Shown here: in pieces, positions 53,179-62,558 of the stretch | Layout of the letters: each line of letters opens with the position of its first letter | Numbering within the stretch: the stretch's first letter is position 1 | Source of the DNA: Lachnospiraceae bacterium | GTDB taxonomy: Bacteria; Bacillota; Clostridia; Lachnospirales; Lachnospiraceae | Reading direction: 5' to 3' | Length of the DNA: 64,000 nt | Assembly: GCA_910574285.1 (NCBI GenBank) | Contig: CAJTAL010000002.1 | Span: 124,001-188,000 of the forward strand | Notes under the pieces: generated by a model | Databases searched by the model: none | What the model saw: only the letters and a program-made list of their open reading frames with translations | Told to the model about the DNA's origin: nothing | Program-made: the position numbers and the translations under genes

Positions 53179-54021
53179 ATGGACAGGATCAACGATGGAC
53201 TTAATGCCAGAGAGATGTATGAATTGATCGGCCTGCAGCCGGAGATTATTGAGAAGCTGGAAGTAATCGGCGATCAGGTGGATTTGATTCAGGCGGAGAA
53301 GTACCTGGATAGGATGATGAATATAGATACGGCGCAGCAGTCGTATCGGGATCTGAAAGCATTTTTTGAGGAAGATACAGACCAACTGAAGATGCTGTAC
53401 TGCCAGTTAGAATGCGCCCGGAGACTATTCAGGCGGTATGAGGAAAAAGAGATCCCGAAGAACATATATGTAGATACGATGAGATGTTTTACCAGATTCA
53501 TCGAGGAGTGCAGAGAGAAAAACGGTCGGATGTTTTTCGACAGGGGATGGTGGACTTACAGGCAGGTCAGCATGAATATCTTCCGGATCGGAGCGCTGGA
53601 ATATCAGTTTAAGGAATATGAAGGAGAGAAGGTGATCGGACTTCATATTCCGTCGGACGCAGATCTGTCAGGGGAATCCGTAGATGCTTCTTTCAGGCAG
53701 GCGGAGCTGTTCTTTGGAACTTATTACAAAGAATATGAGTACAGCAGATACACATGTAATTCCTGGCTGATGGCGCCGGCGCTGAGCCCTTTACTGTCCG
53801 GGGGATCGAATATACTATCTTTTCAGAACCGATTTGATATCATAAGAGAAGACCGGGAAGATAAGGAGTATATAGAATGGGTGTTTCAGGTTCCGGCAGA
53901 TACGGAATATACAGATCTGCCCCAAAGAACCAGCCTGCAGAGAAAGGTAAGAGAACTGCTTCTTCAGGGTGGGACGGTGGGTTCAGCCTTTGGCATTATG
54001 GACTATGAGCCTTACAGTTAA
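53179..54021 (+). CDS. Acyltransferase-like protein (DUF5596/GNAT-C type)
   Basis: The 280-residue protein has a helical N-terminal part and a C-terminal beta-rich region (EGEKVIGLHIPSDADLSGES; YSRYTCNSWLMAPALSPLLS; SNILSFQNRFDIIRE) that I associate with GNAT-like C-terminal domains. The substrate is unknown. It starts 18 bases after ktrA, after GGGGGAAG, and is followed 42 bases later by a HipA-like kinase gene, so the three may form an operon. Confidence 0.65.
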   Translation: MDRINDGLNAREMYELIGLQPEIIEKLEVIGDQVDLIQAEKYLDRMMNIDTAQQSYRDLKAFFEEDTDQLKMLYCQLECARRLFRRYEEKEIPKNIYVDTMRCFTRFIEECREKNGRMFFDRGWWTYRQVSMNIFRIGALEYQFKEYEGEKVIGLHIPSDADLSGESVDASFRQAELFFGTYYKEYEYSRYTCNSWLMAPALSPLLSGGSNILSFQNRFDIIREDREDKEYIEWVFQVPADTEYTDLPQRTSLQRKVRELLLQGGTVGSAFGIMDYEPYS

Positions 54022-54063
54022 TGTGTGAATCATCAAAACATAGGAACAGGAGCTTGCAGGAGA

Positions 54064-55137
54064 ATGAAGACAGTTTTCGAAATCATGCACGGAGAGAGAA
54101 GGGTTGTCCGGATCGACACACAGGGGCATTGCAGAATCTATGACGGACAATTTATGCCATATAACTTGTATCTGGAGGAAAATGCGGACGATGTTGATAC
54201 ACTGGTCAATAATGTGACGAATTTTTACTATTGGTGCGCGTCCAGAGTGCTGACCCTTGACCGGCAGTATGCGAAAGAGATATTAAACAGTATCGGAGCA
54301 AGTCAGGCAGTTACAGACAGAGACAGGGCGGAGGTGGCGCTGTCTTATCGTTGTGTTTCACTGATAGATATATATTGGGTGAAGGGGCCGGATGAGGAGA
54401 TTGCATTTCAGGATATTAATCTGTATGACAATCATATGAACAATGCATTTGTGGATATCTCGCTTCGAGGAAAGCAGATTACGGTGCAGAATTATCAACT
54501 GGCGCAGGATCTGTCTACTAACGGATATTTTCCTAAGGCGTGGATAAGGGAGGCATCCGGTTTTCGTTTGTTGAAAGGCGGCGGAGCTGACGCGGTGGAA
54601 AGAGAGGTTCTGGCAAGCCGTATCTGCCAATGTTTCAGGTGCAGGCAGGTAACATATTCGGAAGGATTTTATGACGGAGAAAAGGTGTCAGTAAGCGAGA
54701 TCATGACGTCAAAAGAGTACTCTATCGTGTCGAGAGAGGCATTTGAAATCTATGCGGTGAATCATGATATAGACGGGCTTTCCTATATTCTGGAATTGGA
54801 CAGATACATGTATGATATGATGAATATTCTGGATTATCTGACAGGGAATACCGACCGTCATTGGGGAAATTGGGGGCTTCTGGTGGATAACAGGAATAAT
54901 GAGCCGGTCAGTCTGCATCCGCTGATGGATTTTAACCAGAGTTTCCGTGCATATGATACACTGGAAGGCGCAAGATGCCAGACCATCCGGTCAAAGGTGA
55001 TGACGCAGAAGGAGGCGGCATTGCTTGCGGCAAAAAGAACGGGGCTAAATCAGATCAGCGAGATAGATGCAGAATGGTTTGCCGGGAGAGAGAAGGAATA
55101 TGATATGTTTATTAATAGATTGAAGGTTTTGCTTTGA
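54064..55137 (+). CDS. HipA-like protein kinase-fold protein
   Basis: The 357-residue protein has the catalytic block DYLTGNTDRHWGNWGLLVD followed by LHPLMDFNQSF. It matches the HipA C-terminal kinase loop (N-x-D-R-H) and metal-binding DFNxS. The N-terminal half (IYDGQFMPYNLYLE) is unlike HipB/HipA toxin modules, and no HipB antitoxin gene is adjacent. I start at ATG 54064 after CAGGAG; GTG 54025 is an alternative. The target is unknown. Confidence 0.7.
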   Translation: MKTVFEIMHGERRVVRIDTQGHCRIYDGQFMPYNLYLEENADDVDTLVNNVTNFYYWCASRVLTLDRQYAKEILNSIGASQAVTDRDRAEVALSYRCVSLIDIYWVKGPDEEIAFQDINLYDNHMNNAFVDISLRGKQITVQNYQLAQDLSTNGYFPKAWIREASGFRLLKGGGADAVEREVLASRICQCFRCRQVTYSEGFYDGEKVSVSEIMTSKEYSIVSREAFEIYAVNHDIDGLSYILELDRYMYDMMNILDYLTGNTDRHWGNWGLLVDNRNNEPVSLHPLMDFNQSFRAYDTLEGARCQTIRSKVMTQKEAALLAAKRTGLNQISEIDAEWFAGREKEYDMFINRLKVLL

Positions 55138-55149
55138 TATAACGCTGTA

Positions 55150-55938
55150 CTAGGAATGGATATCTTTGGTGCAATACCTGCAGAATCCGATCCCGATTCC
55201 CAGTGCGGTCAATATCAGGCCCACGGACAGGTACTCTGTTTTCAGACATTTGTCGGCGATAATATCCGCGCTTTCCGTATAGCCGAAGGGAGTAATATAT
55301 TTTAAGAACTTTGCATCCTCGGTCAGGTTGGCGATGATGTTCAGAAAATAAAAGAGCGCAGCTATGCCGAGTCCGATTCCCAGACCGCTTTGGCTTATGA
55401 AAGCGGAGATTCCAAAGCATATAGCGGCAGTCTCCGCTTGAAGTATAAAATAAGCGAGGAACAGGAGGAGAAGCGGACGTATCTCGGGTTCTTCTCCGAT
55501 CACGCGTATGGAGATGAAGGTAACGGCGATAACGATGATATTCAGAATGATAATCTGCAGCAGGACGGAAACCAGCTTCTGTGCCGCTGTTTTTCTGCGG
55601 CTTATTGGGTGGGTGAGCAGAAATTCCGCTGTCTGTTCCTTCTCTTCTTTTGCTAAGACGGAGATACCAAGAAGAGCCGAGAAAAACGCGCCTCCAAGTC
55701 CAAGGACATTGCCGCACTCAACGCCGAAGAATCCCATGAATTCTCCGAAATTCAGCCTGTCCATGCCAAAGGCGGCGGAGAAGTTTCCCATCTCGGCGAA
55801 CATGGAGCCTACGTCGCTCATCTGCGTCCCCATCTCCGGGTAGATCAGGATACAGGCAGCCAGCATGAACCCGATTACAGACGTCCATATGAGCAGAGTG
55901 GCCTGCCCCTGCTTTAATTCGTGTTTTATCAGAGTCAT
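55150..55938 (-). CDS. ABC-2 type exporter permease
   Basis: The 262-residue membrane protein has about six hydrophobic segments and the cytoplasmic motif KEEKEQTAEFLLTHPISRRK, typical of ABC-2 permeases of multidrug or bacteriocin exporters. ATG 55938 follows AAAGGGGG; the earlier ATG at 56001 overlaps the ATPase gene end region and lacks a binding site. It forms an exporter with the upstream ATPase. Confidence 0.9.
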   Translation of the reverse strand: MTLIKHELKQGQATLLIWTSVIGFMLAACILIYPEMGTQMSDVGSMFAEMGNFSAAFGMDRLNFGEFMGFFGVECGNVLGLGGAFFSALLGISVLAKEEKEQTAEFLLTHPISRRKTAAQKLVSVLLQIIILNIIVIAVTFISIRVIGEEPEIRPLLLLFLAYFILQAETAAICFGISAFISQSGLGIGLGIAALFYFLNIIANLTEDAKFLKYITPFGYTESADIIADKCLKTEYLSVGLILTALGIGIGFCRYCTKDIHS

Positions 55939-56003
55939 ATCAAATCCCCCTTTACGGTTAAAGCGCCGGACAAACGTCTTTGGCGTCTGGCAGGCGCACA
56001 AGG

Positions 56004-56876
56004 CTATTTTGTATCAATGTAATAATGCATAAAGATCTCTTCCAGATCAGGTTCGGTGATGGAGACGTCCGTCAGCGGAAGCCCGGCCAGAGTATTCAGA
56101 AGAATATCCAGCTTTCCTCCGTACAGGAAGCTTAAGGAATCACCGTCTGTCTGTACATCCTTAATATGCGGAAGATCAGGAAGTGAGGAGACGCCTCTTA
56201 AACGGACCCGTTTGGTATCGGTATGTCCGAGATTTTCCGTAGTGTCGGAGGTTAACAGGCGGCCTTCTCTGATGACTGCCGCGTGCCGGCAGTACCTTTG
56301 GATCTCCGAGAGAATATGGGAAGATACGAATATGGTAGTGCCTTTGGCGTTGCGTTCTTCCAGTATGGCATAGAATTCCCGCTGCATCAGGGGATCTAAG
56401 CCGCTTGTCGGCTCATCCAGGATGCAAAGTTCAGGATTATGCTGCAGGGCGCAGATAATAGATACCTTCTTGCGGTTGCCAAGGGACAGTTCCCGGATCT
56501 TCTTGCTCGTATCCAGTTCCAGGCGTCCGCATAAGTACCCGGCTTCTTTGGAGCAATCCCTGTGCCGGAGATCGGCAGAGAATTTAATCACATCTCTCAC
56601 CCGCATATTACGGTAAAAGGACGCCTCCGACGGCATATAGCCGACCTGGGAGAGGATGTCTTCCCGTTGTTTTATGATGTCCATTCCCAGAATCCGGGCA
56701 TTTCCACTCGTGGGGGAGATCAGTCCGAGAAGAGTTCGGATGGTAGTGCTCTTTCCGGCGCCGTTTGGCCCGATAAAGCCGAAGAAATCCCCCTGCTCTA
56801 CCGTCAGGTTCATATCTTCAATTCCCTTTGACTTACCGTAATATTTTGTAAGAGACGTGGTTTTTATAGCATCCAT
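56004..56876 (-). CDS. ABC exporter ATP-binding protein
   Basis: The protein (290 residues from ATG 56876) has Walker A GPNGAGKST, a signature-like LSLGNRKKVS, Walker B ELCILDEPTSGLDP, and an H-loop in FVSSHILSE. It powers the ABC-2 permease encoded downstream. GAAAGGA lies upstream of the ATG. TetR, ATPase and permease genes run in the same direction. Confidence 0.93.
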   Translation of the reverse strand: MDAIKTTSLTKYYGKSKGIEDMNLTVEQGDFFGFIGPNGAGKSTTIRTLLGLISPTSGNARILGMDIIKQREDILSQVGYMPSEASFYRNMRVRDVIKFSADLRHRDCSKEAGYLCGRLELDTSKKIRELSLGNRKKVSIICALQHNPELCILDEPTSGLDPLMQREFYAILEERNAKGTTIFVSSHILSEIQRYCRHAAVIREGRLLTSDTTENLGHTDTKRVRLRGVSSLPDLPHIKDVQTDGDSLSFLYGGKLDILLNTLAGLPLTDVSITEPDLEEIFMHYYIDTK

Positions 56877-57026
56877 ATATTCTGAGTATCCTTTCTCTAG
56901 TGAGTGTTGACTTTCAGACAGAATGGTTCTGTCGGTGGCTATATGGTTAAGAAAATGATAAAGCGGGAAAAGCAGACGCCCGGCAAACAATTAATAATGA
57001 ATGAGGGTTCCTGACCGGATGAAGCA

Positions 57027-57644
57027 TTAGGAATCTCTCCGCAGATATACATTTTTCCAGAATGCCAGCATCTCCGAGAAATCTTTTTCTATAGTTTCAG
57101 CATCCAGGACAGCGCCGTTTTGCGATAGTTCCCATACATAGCCGACGGACATCAGGTAGATCTGACGGTGCATCATCTTAAGGTCAAGGCCGGGGACAAA
57201 ATCCTCCGGGTTAAGACTCGCAAGGGCATTTGCCGCTTTCCGGTTAAAATGTTCCCGATAACTCTTCTGAATATCATTACAGACTGCGGCGTCCTTTTCA
57301 TAAAATGCTTTCAGGGCGAACGCAGTCATATCCGGATAGCGGCACATGAGCTGAAACTTTGCGCGCATTCCTCTCTCCATCATCTCGAACAGATCCGCAG
57401 ACTCATAACAGTGGTATCGGGTGAGATATTCAACGGTGAGATCAGCGGCCGTATTCCATAAGAAAAGATACAGGTCTTTTTTATTGTGAAAATAATAAAA
57501 CAAAAGAGATTTGCTGATCCCGGCTTCATCTGCAATCTCCTGCATCGGACTTTTCTTATAAGAATTCCGGGAAAAAGTGCGGAATCCGGCATTGATGATC
57601 CGTTGCTGCTTCTCATTCGGAAGAGAGTAAAATTTCTCATTCAT
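57027..57644 (-). CDS. TetR/AcrR-family regulator
   Basis: The 205-residue protein has the N-terminal helix-turn-helix (RIINAGFRTFSRNSYKKSPM; IADEAGISKSLLFYYFHNKK) and a variable ligand-binding C-terminus. ATG 57644 is used; longer frames reach into the operator. It should repress itself and the ABC exporter genes that follow on the same strand. Confidence 0.92.
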   Translation of the reverse strand: MNEKFYSLPNEKQQRIINAGFRTFSRNSYKKSPMQEIADEAGISKSLLFYYFHNKKDLYLFLWNTAADLTVEYLTRYHCYESADLFEMMERGMRAKFQLMCRYPDMTAFALKAFYEKDAAVCNDIQKSYREHFNRKAANALASLNPEDFVPGLDLKMMHRQIYLMSVGYVWELSQNGAVLDAETIEKDFSEMLAFWKNVYLRRDS

Positions 57645-57667
57645 ATGCAATACCTCGCTGACTGATC

Positions 57668-57707
57668 CGGTCAATGGGTTATATGTATTATTATAAACCA
57701 TTGACCG
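57668..57707. promoter_or_regulatory. TetR operator: 10-bp perfect palindrome
   Basis: CGGTCAATGG at 57668-57677 and CCATTGACCG at 57698-57707 are perfect inverted repeats, centred on an AT-rich core that contains TATAAT on the minus strand. It sits 24 bases upstream of the TetR start codon, between it and the next gene, as expected for an autoregulatory operator. Confidence 0.8.
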
Positions 57708-57720
57708 TTTTTGAGAAGCC

Positions 57721-58551
57721 CTATTTAGGAAATTGTTTATATTGAATCGCCGTATGGATTCGTACTGCAATATTATTTGACTCATGGCATAGATATTTCA
57801 GTACATCTATGTCGTTTTCATAAAACCGGCTCACGATATTCTGGATCAGTTCTTTTATAATATCTTCTATGTCTGCAATTGATTTTCCGCCAAATATCTT
57901 TGTTAATTGAATATGTTCTTCATACAGAAAACCGGCGTCATGGAAGGGTTTTTTAATTGCGATATGACCGATCATATTAGTCAATACAATACTGCATATG
58001 TTTTCTATCATTTCCCGGTATTCAGAGTCATATATTTCTAAGACCGATGTGATATAGTTCCGGTCAAGGGCTCTCAGGAATATCTGCTCTGCCCGGATAG
58101 CGCGGATATATTCGTAAACGGCGTCTGCCCCGGACAGAGAACTTAAATCAATAAGCAGCGGATAGTCCAGAGTCAGAATCGTATCTTGGGGACAAAATCT
58201 AATGTCGTACCATTTCAGGAATTGCGGGATACCCTTTTGCACCGTATCATACAGGCACTTAACTCCGAAGTCTTCAAATTGCAGGGAGATCTTATTAAAA
58301 ATTTCCCGGATATTCTCCACTTTTTCATATAAAAGTTTTACGCCTATATTATATTGTTCTGTTACGGGGATATCCTTATATACAAGACTATTCATATTCA
58401 TATATGATGTGTTATACTCATTCAGGCAAAATAAAACGGCCTCCATAAGTGACTGTGCCTTTTCATATGTAATAGATGTGCTTTCGTAACCGGCGTATTT
58501 CTGCGCCAGTTCAGAGACGACAGGGAGTAGTTCTTCCATCTGATAATCCAT
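57721..58551 (-). CDS. DUF6179-like conserved protein
   Basis: The 276-residue soluble protein has a helical N-terminus (LPVVSELAQKYAGYESTSIT) and a C-terminal region LEIYDSEYREMIENICSIVL. It resembles Lachnospiraceae proteins of the DUF6179 type; the assignment is from memory and moderate. Function unknown. It follows its partner gene after 5 bases. Confidence 0.6.
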   Translation of the reverse strand: MDYQMEELLPVVSELAQKYAGYESTSITYEKAQSLMEAVLFCLNEYNTSYMNMNSLVYKDIPVTEQYNIGVKLLYEKVENIREIFNKISLQFEDFGVKCLYDTVQKGIPQFLKWYDIRFCPQDTILTLDYPLLIDLSSLSGADAVYEYIRAIRAEQIFLRALDRNYITSVLEIYDSEYREMIENICSIVLTNMIGHIAIKKPFHDAGFLYEEHIQLTKIFGGKSIADIEDIIKELIQNIVSRFYENDIDVLKYLCHESNNIAVRIHTAIQYKQFPK

Positions 58552-58556
58552 AATAG

Positions 58557-59093
58557 CTACCTCCAGCAGAGTTCTCTTAATGTTTCTAAATACAGTTTCT
58601 CATCCCATCTTTGGACAATGTCGAATTTCTCAAATTCGCCGTAACCCCGAGTCTTTTTATATCCTCTGTAGCCGGCTCTGATCGCCTGAGCGAAGATATC
58701 GAGACAGGTTCCTTCAAGGTAGTCCAGATCCCCGTAGCACACGGTTTCAAACTGTTCACGCATAAAGTGAATCAATTCCTCGTCTGTAATCTCATCCTGC
58801 ATCTCATTCTTGTAGAGATAGAATATTTCCTGTAACCGGATCAGGGTATCGAGATAGTTATCGCTTGATATAAAAGAAGAGTCACAAAAAGCATAGATGA
58901 TCTGGGGCAGGATACTTTGTCCGAATTCGACTCTTTGCTCGGACCTGAGTGTATGATTCTTTTCCGCAAGCAGAATTTCCGTATCCTTTTCTGATAATGT
59001 CAGTCCATATTTTTCGGTATATTGATTTGTTTCTTGTATTTGCCGAAGCCAGGTCTGTCTGTTTAATAGTTCCAACCAATTCTGTCCGTCCAT
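58557..59093 (-). CDS. DUF6323-like conserved protein
   Basis: The 178-residue protein (start ATG 59093, 7 bases after GGAGGT) reads LTLSEKDTEILLAEKNHTLR and RVEFGQSILPQIIYAFCDSS. It resembles DUF6323 proteins that occur next to DUF6179 proteins in Lachnospiraceae. The two genes are 5 bases apart and surely co-transcribed. Function unknown. Confidence 0.6.
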   Translation of the reverse strand: MDGQNWLELLNRQTWLRQIQETNQYTEKYGLTLSEKDTEILLAEKNHTLRSEQRVEFGQSILPQIIYAFCDSSFISSDNYLDTLIRLQEIFYLYKNEMQDEITDEELIHFMREQFETVCYGDLDYLEGTCLDIFAQAIRAGYRGYKKTRGYGEFEKFDIVQRWDEKLYLETLRELCWR

Positions 59094-59291
59094 ACACATA
59101 CCTCCATAATGAAAAATTGTGAAAAATATCCTGCTGATTCTGATCTCATCTGCCGTTTGCCAGAGCATTTTTCAGACATGCCCTGATGCATATGAGAGAG
59201 TGTGATATGTAGTATACGCTTAGGTGCAAGCCGATACAAGCCTTGAATTTCGGCGATTTTTGTAGTATAATATTATTGTAATATCAGAGAC

Positions 59292-59398
59292 AAAAGAGGC
59301 TGTTGCAAAATGTAAAGATTCTGCAATATATGGTTGTAAATACTATTGTAATTGCACCATATACCGTGTGTATCTGCCATTTTGCAACAGCCCCTTTT
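59292..59398. repeat. 107-bp palindromic element (MITE-like) or terminator
   Basis: The 21-base ends AAAAGAGGCTGTTGCAAAAT and the complementary right end match at 20 of 21 positions, and an inner stem (ATATGGT/ACCATAT) continues the pairing. Ends with GGCTGTTGCAAAA are typical of some insertion-sequence termini, so a non-autonomous element is likely. No target duplication is obvious. The rest of the 372-base gap has no gene that I can support. Confidence 0.6.
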
Positions 59399-59465
59399 GC
59401 CCCGTAAAAACATGAAATTTATAGATTCTTATGCCGAAGCCGCGCGCTCTTCTTTGTCAGTAAAA

Positions 59466-61058
59466 TTAGCAAATGCTCTTTATGATTTTACAAGTGTGTT
59501 TCTTTGATTTGGCATTGTAGTTAATACCAATTAAAAGAACCTCACCTGTATAGTTAAATTTTCTTAAAACATGAGCATAATTCTTATTCGTTATCTGAGA
59601 GAGCGCCTTGTCTGCATTCTTGTTCCATTTTAATTCGATTAGAAGTGCCGGCTTCGAAGAGGTGTTCCTTGGCAAAAATAAAATATCTGAATAGCCCTTT
59701 CCGCTTGCCAGTTCTTCGAATCTCAGATAATGGTCTACAGCACTTAAATATGCCATAATGACTACATAACGGAGCGACTGTTCGTTGTTATAGTTTATAG
59801 GTGTTGTTTCAGCTTCATGTGTATCCTCAAGTATTCTGGCAACAGTAGCTTCATCTGAACACAGTGTTGCCTCTAAGAGTTTATCAGACATCCGGACAGC
59901 TTTCGCCAACTCTAGATGGCGTCCTTCCCGGATCGCCCTGACGAATTCATTGCGAACTTCTTCATTTGGGATAAAGACTTCTTCTGTTTCCATATCATAT
60001 GCAAGGTAGCCAAGGTGGACAAGCAATGTGAAGATATCATCTTTGCAGGACAGGGAGGTCATATCGTTCTGGAAAGTGCCTGTATCAATACGGCGGCGCT
60101 TTTCGCCCAGCAAGTCCAAGATTGCATCTTTCAGTCCATCGTAATTCATATCAATATAAGTTTTCAGGGATTCATATGTTTCGGTCTTCGTCCAGTAGTC
60201 GCCGAACCGATGATTAGAAACCGCTTCCATTATGGAGTTTGGACAATATATATGTTCTGTCCTATTTGGAAAATATCCGTCATACCACTTACGAGCCGAA
60301 TTGTATTCCAGGTTATATTCTGTACATAGATTACGGACTTCTTTGTCTGTAAATCCGATGAAACTAGTCAATACTCCTGGTTCTAACATGGTATATTCTT
60401 TGAAATCAGTCAAAGCAGACTGAGTACCGTATTTTTTGATCGGAAGGATACCGGTCATATAAGCTCCGGTGATCACCTGGGAAGTCTGACTGCTTTTAAA
60501 CATGCTCCGCAGTAATTGGATATATTCTTTCTGTAATTCTTCGTTCTCTTGTGCCTCTCGGAACAGAGCATCCCACTCATCAATGATGATGAAGAATTTC
60601 CTGCCTGTTTTCGCGTGTATCTGCATAAGCGCTTTGAATAATGATTTTATATTTTCATTAATACAGTTTGGAAATATTTCTTTTAATTCATGAATAATGT
60701 CTGACTGCAGATCACGGATGGTATCATTGATTGAATCTGCCATCGAAATAAAAGATGTGATATCAAAAAAGAGTACGTCGTGTTTGTTCAGATTCTCTTC
60801 GAACTGTGCATCTTTCATTCCGGCAATCTCCAGATTCTCAAAAAGTTCTCTGGAATCTGCACCTTTAGAATAATAGGCGGTCAGCATCTTGGCGGCGAAA
60901 GATTTGCCGAACCGTCTGGGACGGCTGAAACAAGTCAGCATCTTGCTGGTTTCGAGCACTTGGTTCGTATATGCGATCAGTCCTGACTTATCTATATATG
61001 TCTTGCTTCTTAAGATTGCTTTAAATGCGTCTGCTGGTGGATTCACATAAAATCCCAT
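59466..61058 (-). CDS. AAA-ATPase-like protein with DUF1703 PD-(D/E)XK domain
   Basis: The 530-residue protein has a Walker-like motif (SRPRRFGKSFAAKML), a Walker B-like FFIIIDEWDALFREA, and a C-terminal nuclease-like region (KGYSDILFLPRNTSSKPALL, then IELKWNKNADKALSQI, with the D..ExK core). Families of these are abundant in gut Firmicutes and Bacteroidetes; their role is not established. A broken relative lies at 33771-34254. No partner gene is adjacent. Confidence 0.85.
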   Translation of the reverse strand: MGFYVNPPADAFKAILRSKTYIDKSGLIAYTNQVLETSKMLTCFSRPRRFGKSFAAKMLTAYYSKGADSRELFENLEIAGMKDAQFEENLNKHDVLFFDITSFISMADSINDTIRDLQSDIIHELKEIFPNCINENIKSLFKALMQIHAKTGRKFFIIIDEWDALFREAQENEELQKEYIQLLRSMFKSSQTSQVITGAYMTGILPIKKYGTQSALTDFKEYTMLEPGVLTSFIGFTDKEVRNLCTEYNLEYNSARKWYDGYFPNRTEHIYCPNSIMEAVSNHRFGDYWTKTETYESLKTYIDMNYDGLKDAILDLLGEKRRRIDTGTFQNDMTSLSCKDDIFTLLVHLGYLAYDMETEEVFIPNEEVRNEFVRAIREGRHLELAKAVRMSDKLLEATLCSDEATVARILEDTHEAETTPINYNNEQSLRYVVIMAYLSAVDHYLRFEELASGKGYSDILFLPRNTSSKPALLIELKWNKNADKALSQITNKNYAHVLRKFNYTGEVLLIGINYNAKSKKHTCKIIKSIC

Positions 61059-61249
61059 ACATTAGTCCCCTTTCTGCAGGTTGTGGGTTCAGTATATCAT
61101 CTGGTAATAAAAATCTCAATAATATTTTGAGTGGTCTTGGGAATTCAAATGCATTTTGAACATTTCAAAAGACCGCTTAGACAAAAGGGTTTGCATTTTA
61201 TTGCAAAATGGGTAAAAATAATAACAATGAAATCAGGAGTGTAACCAGA

Positions 61250-61870
61250 ATGATAGAAGCTATGTCAAGGAAAACTGCAGAATTATTCGTGAAGAACGGA
61301 TTGGTGGCAGAGGAAGAAAAAAATGTCTATGAATATGGGATGGAGTTTTTGATATCAACGTTATTCAGTACGTTGATGGTGTTGGTGATCGGATTGGCAG
61401 CAGGACTTTTTACAGAGACATTATTCTTGCTGGTTCCATTCTACTGCATTCGTGTATATGCAGGCGGATATCATGCTGAGAATTATAGGAATTGTTTTCT
61501 GTCTTTTTGCTGGGGGTTCATAGTCGTTCTGCTTGCGGCGGAAAAGGTGGTTGCATGTCATGCGGAAGCAGAAATTATGATGTTTGAATTATTGGCAGTT
61601 CTGCTTATATGGAAGCTTGCTCCGGTAGAGGATCACAGCAGGCCGCTAGACCTGGAAGAATGGAGGACATACCAGAGGAAAGCACGGATGATGACGCTGA
61701 TATGCGGTGTCGTTTCAGAGCTTATGTATTTCCTGTGGGGGATTGAATATGCAGTATATGTTTCAGCTGCGGTGACCGCCATCGGGCTGGTATTGATCGT
61801 CGGAATTATAAAGAACAGAATAATTGGGTTTACAGGAACGGTTAGATATGATAAAGATAGCAATATGTGA
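61250..61870 (+). CDS. agrB: AgrB-type peptide-processing membrane protease
   Basis: AgrB cleaves and cyclises the AgrD peptide at the membrane. The 206-residue protein has five or six hydrophobic segments and the family motif CIRVYAGGYHAENYRNCFL, with the catalytic histidine, plus KLAPVEDHSRPLD. ATG 61250 lies 10 bases after AGGAG; a TTG/ATG further upstream is possible. It opens a four-gene agr-type operon. Confidence 0.92.
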   Translation: MIEAMSRKTAELFVKNGLVAEEEKNVYEYGMEFLISTLFSTLMVLVIGLAAGLFTETLFLLVPFYCIRVYAGGYHAENYRNCFLSFCWGFIVVLLAAEKVVACHAEAEIMMFELLAVLLIWKLAPVEDHSRPLDLEEWRTYQRKARMMTLICGVVSELMYFLWGIEYAVYVSAAVTAIGLVLIVGIIKNRIIGFTGTVRYDKDSNM

Positions 61871-62558
61871 TGATGAGAGACGCTTTGTTGATCAGATCCG
61901 TGATATATTGGAAGAGTGTTGTGAAGAAATAGGTCAGATGGTTTATATAGAGGGATTCTATGACGGAAGAATGCTGCTGGATCAATATAGCTGTCAGTTT
62001 GACGTTGTATTTCTTGATATCAGGATGCCGCAGATGGACGGTATGGAGGCTGCAAAGAAGATCAGGGAGAGGGATCCCAACGTCACAATCGTTTTCCTGA
62101 CATCGGTAATAGATTGGGCGATAAAGGGATACGATGTGAAAGCGGCGAATTATTTGAGGAAGCCTGTTAAGAAGGAAAAACTGATCTGTGAGATAGATGC
62201 TTGGATAGAAAATACCAGGATGAAGAAGCAGGAATGTCTTCTGGTTGAGAATAAAGAAGGACAGTTTAGGATACCGATCGGTTTAATCAGCTATGTGGAA
62301 ACATATGACAGGAATCTATTGATACATACTGAGAAGCGAGAAATCGTATGTTATAAAAAATTAAAACAAATAAAAGAAAGACTGGAGCCATATGGATTTG
62401 CCCAGAGCCATAAGGGAATTTTGGTCAATATGTCTTTTGTCAATAATATATCGGGCAATGAGATTGTTCTGATTACAAAGGATAAGCTGCAGATATCCCG
62501 TTCAATGAAGAAGGAATTCATGCAGCGGCTGGCGGTGTACCTGGGAGGAAAGCTATGA
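61848..62558 (+). CDS. AgrA-like response regulator with LytTR domain
   Basis: The 236-residue protein has a receiver domain (IAICDDERRFVDQI; phosphoacceptor in VVFLDIRMPQMDGMEAAKKI; KPVKKEKL) and a C-terminal LytTR DNA-binding domain (ISYVETYDRNLLIHT; GFAQSHKGILVNMSFVNNIS). It starts inside the end of agrB (23-base overlap), so the two are coupled. It should activate the operon in response to the kinase. Confidence 0.93.
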   Translation: MIKIAICDDERRFVDQIRDILEECCEEIGQMVYIEGFYDGRMLLDQYSCQFDVVFLDIRMPQMDGMEAAKKIRERDPNVTIVFLTSVIDWAIKGYDVKAANYLRKPVKKEKLICEIDAWIENTRMKKQECLLVENKEGQFRIPIGLISYVETYDRNLLIHTEKREIVCYKKLKQIKERLEPYGFAQSHKGILVNMSFVNNISGNEIVLITKDKLQISRSMKKEFMQRLAVYLGGKL

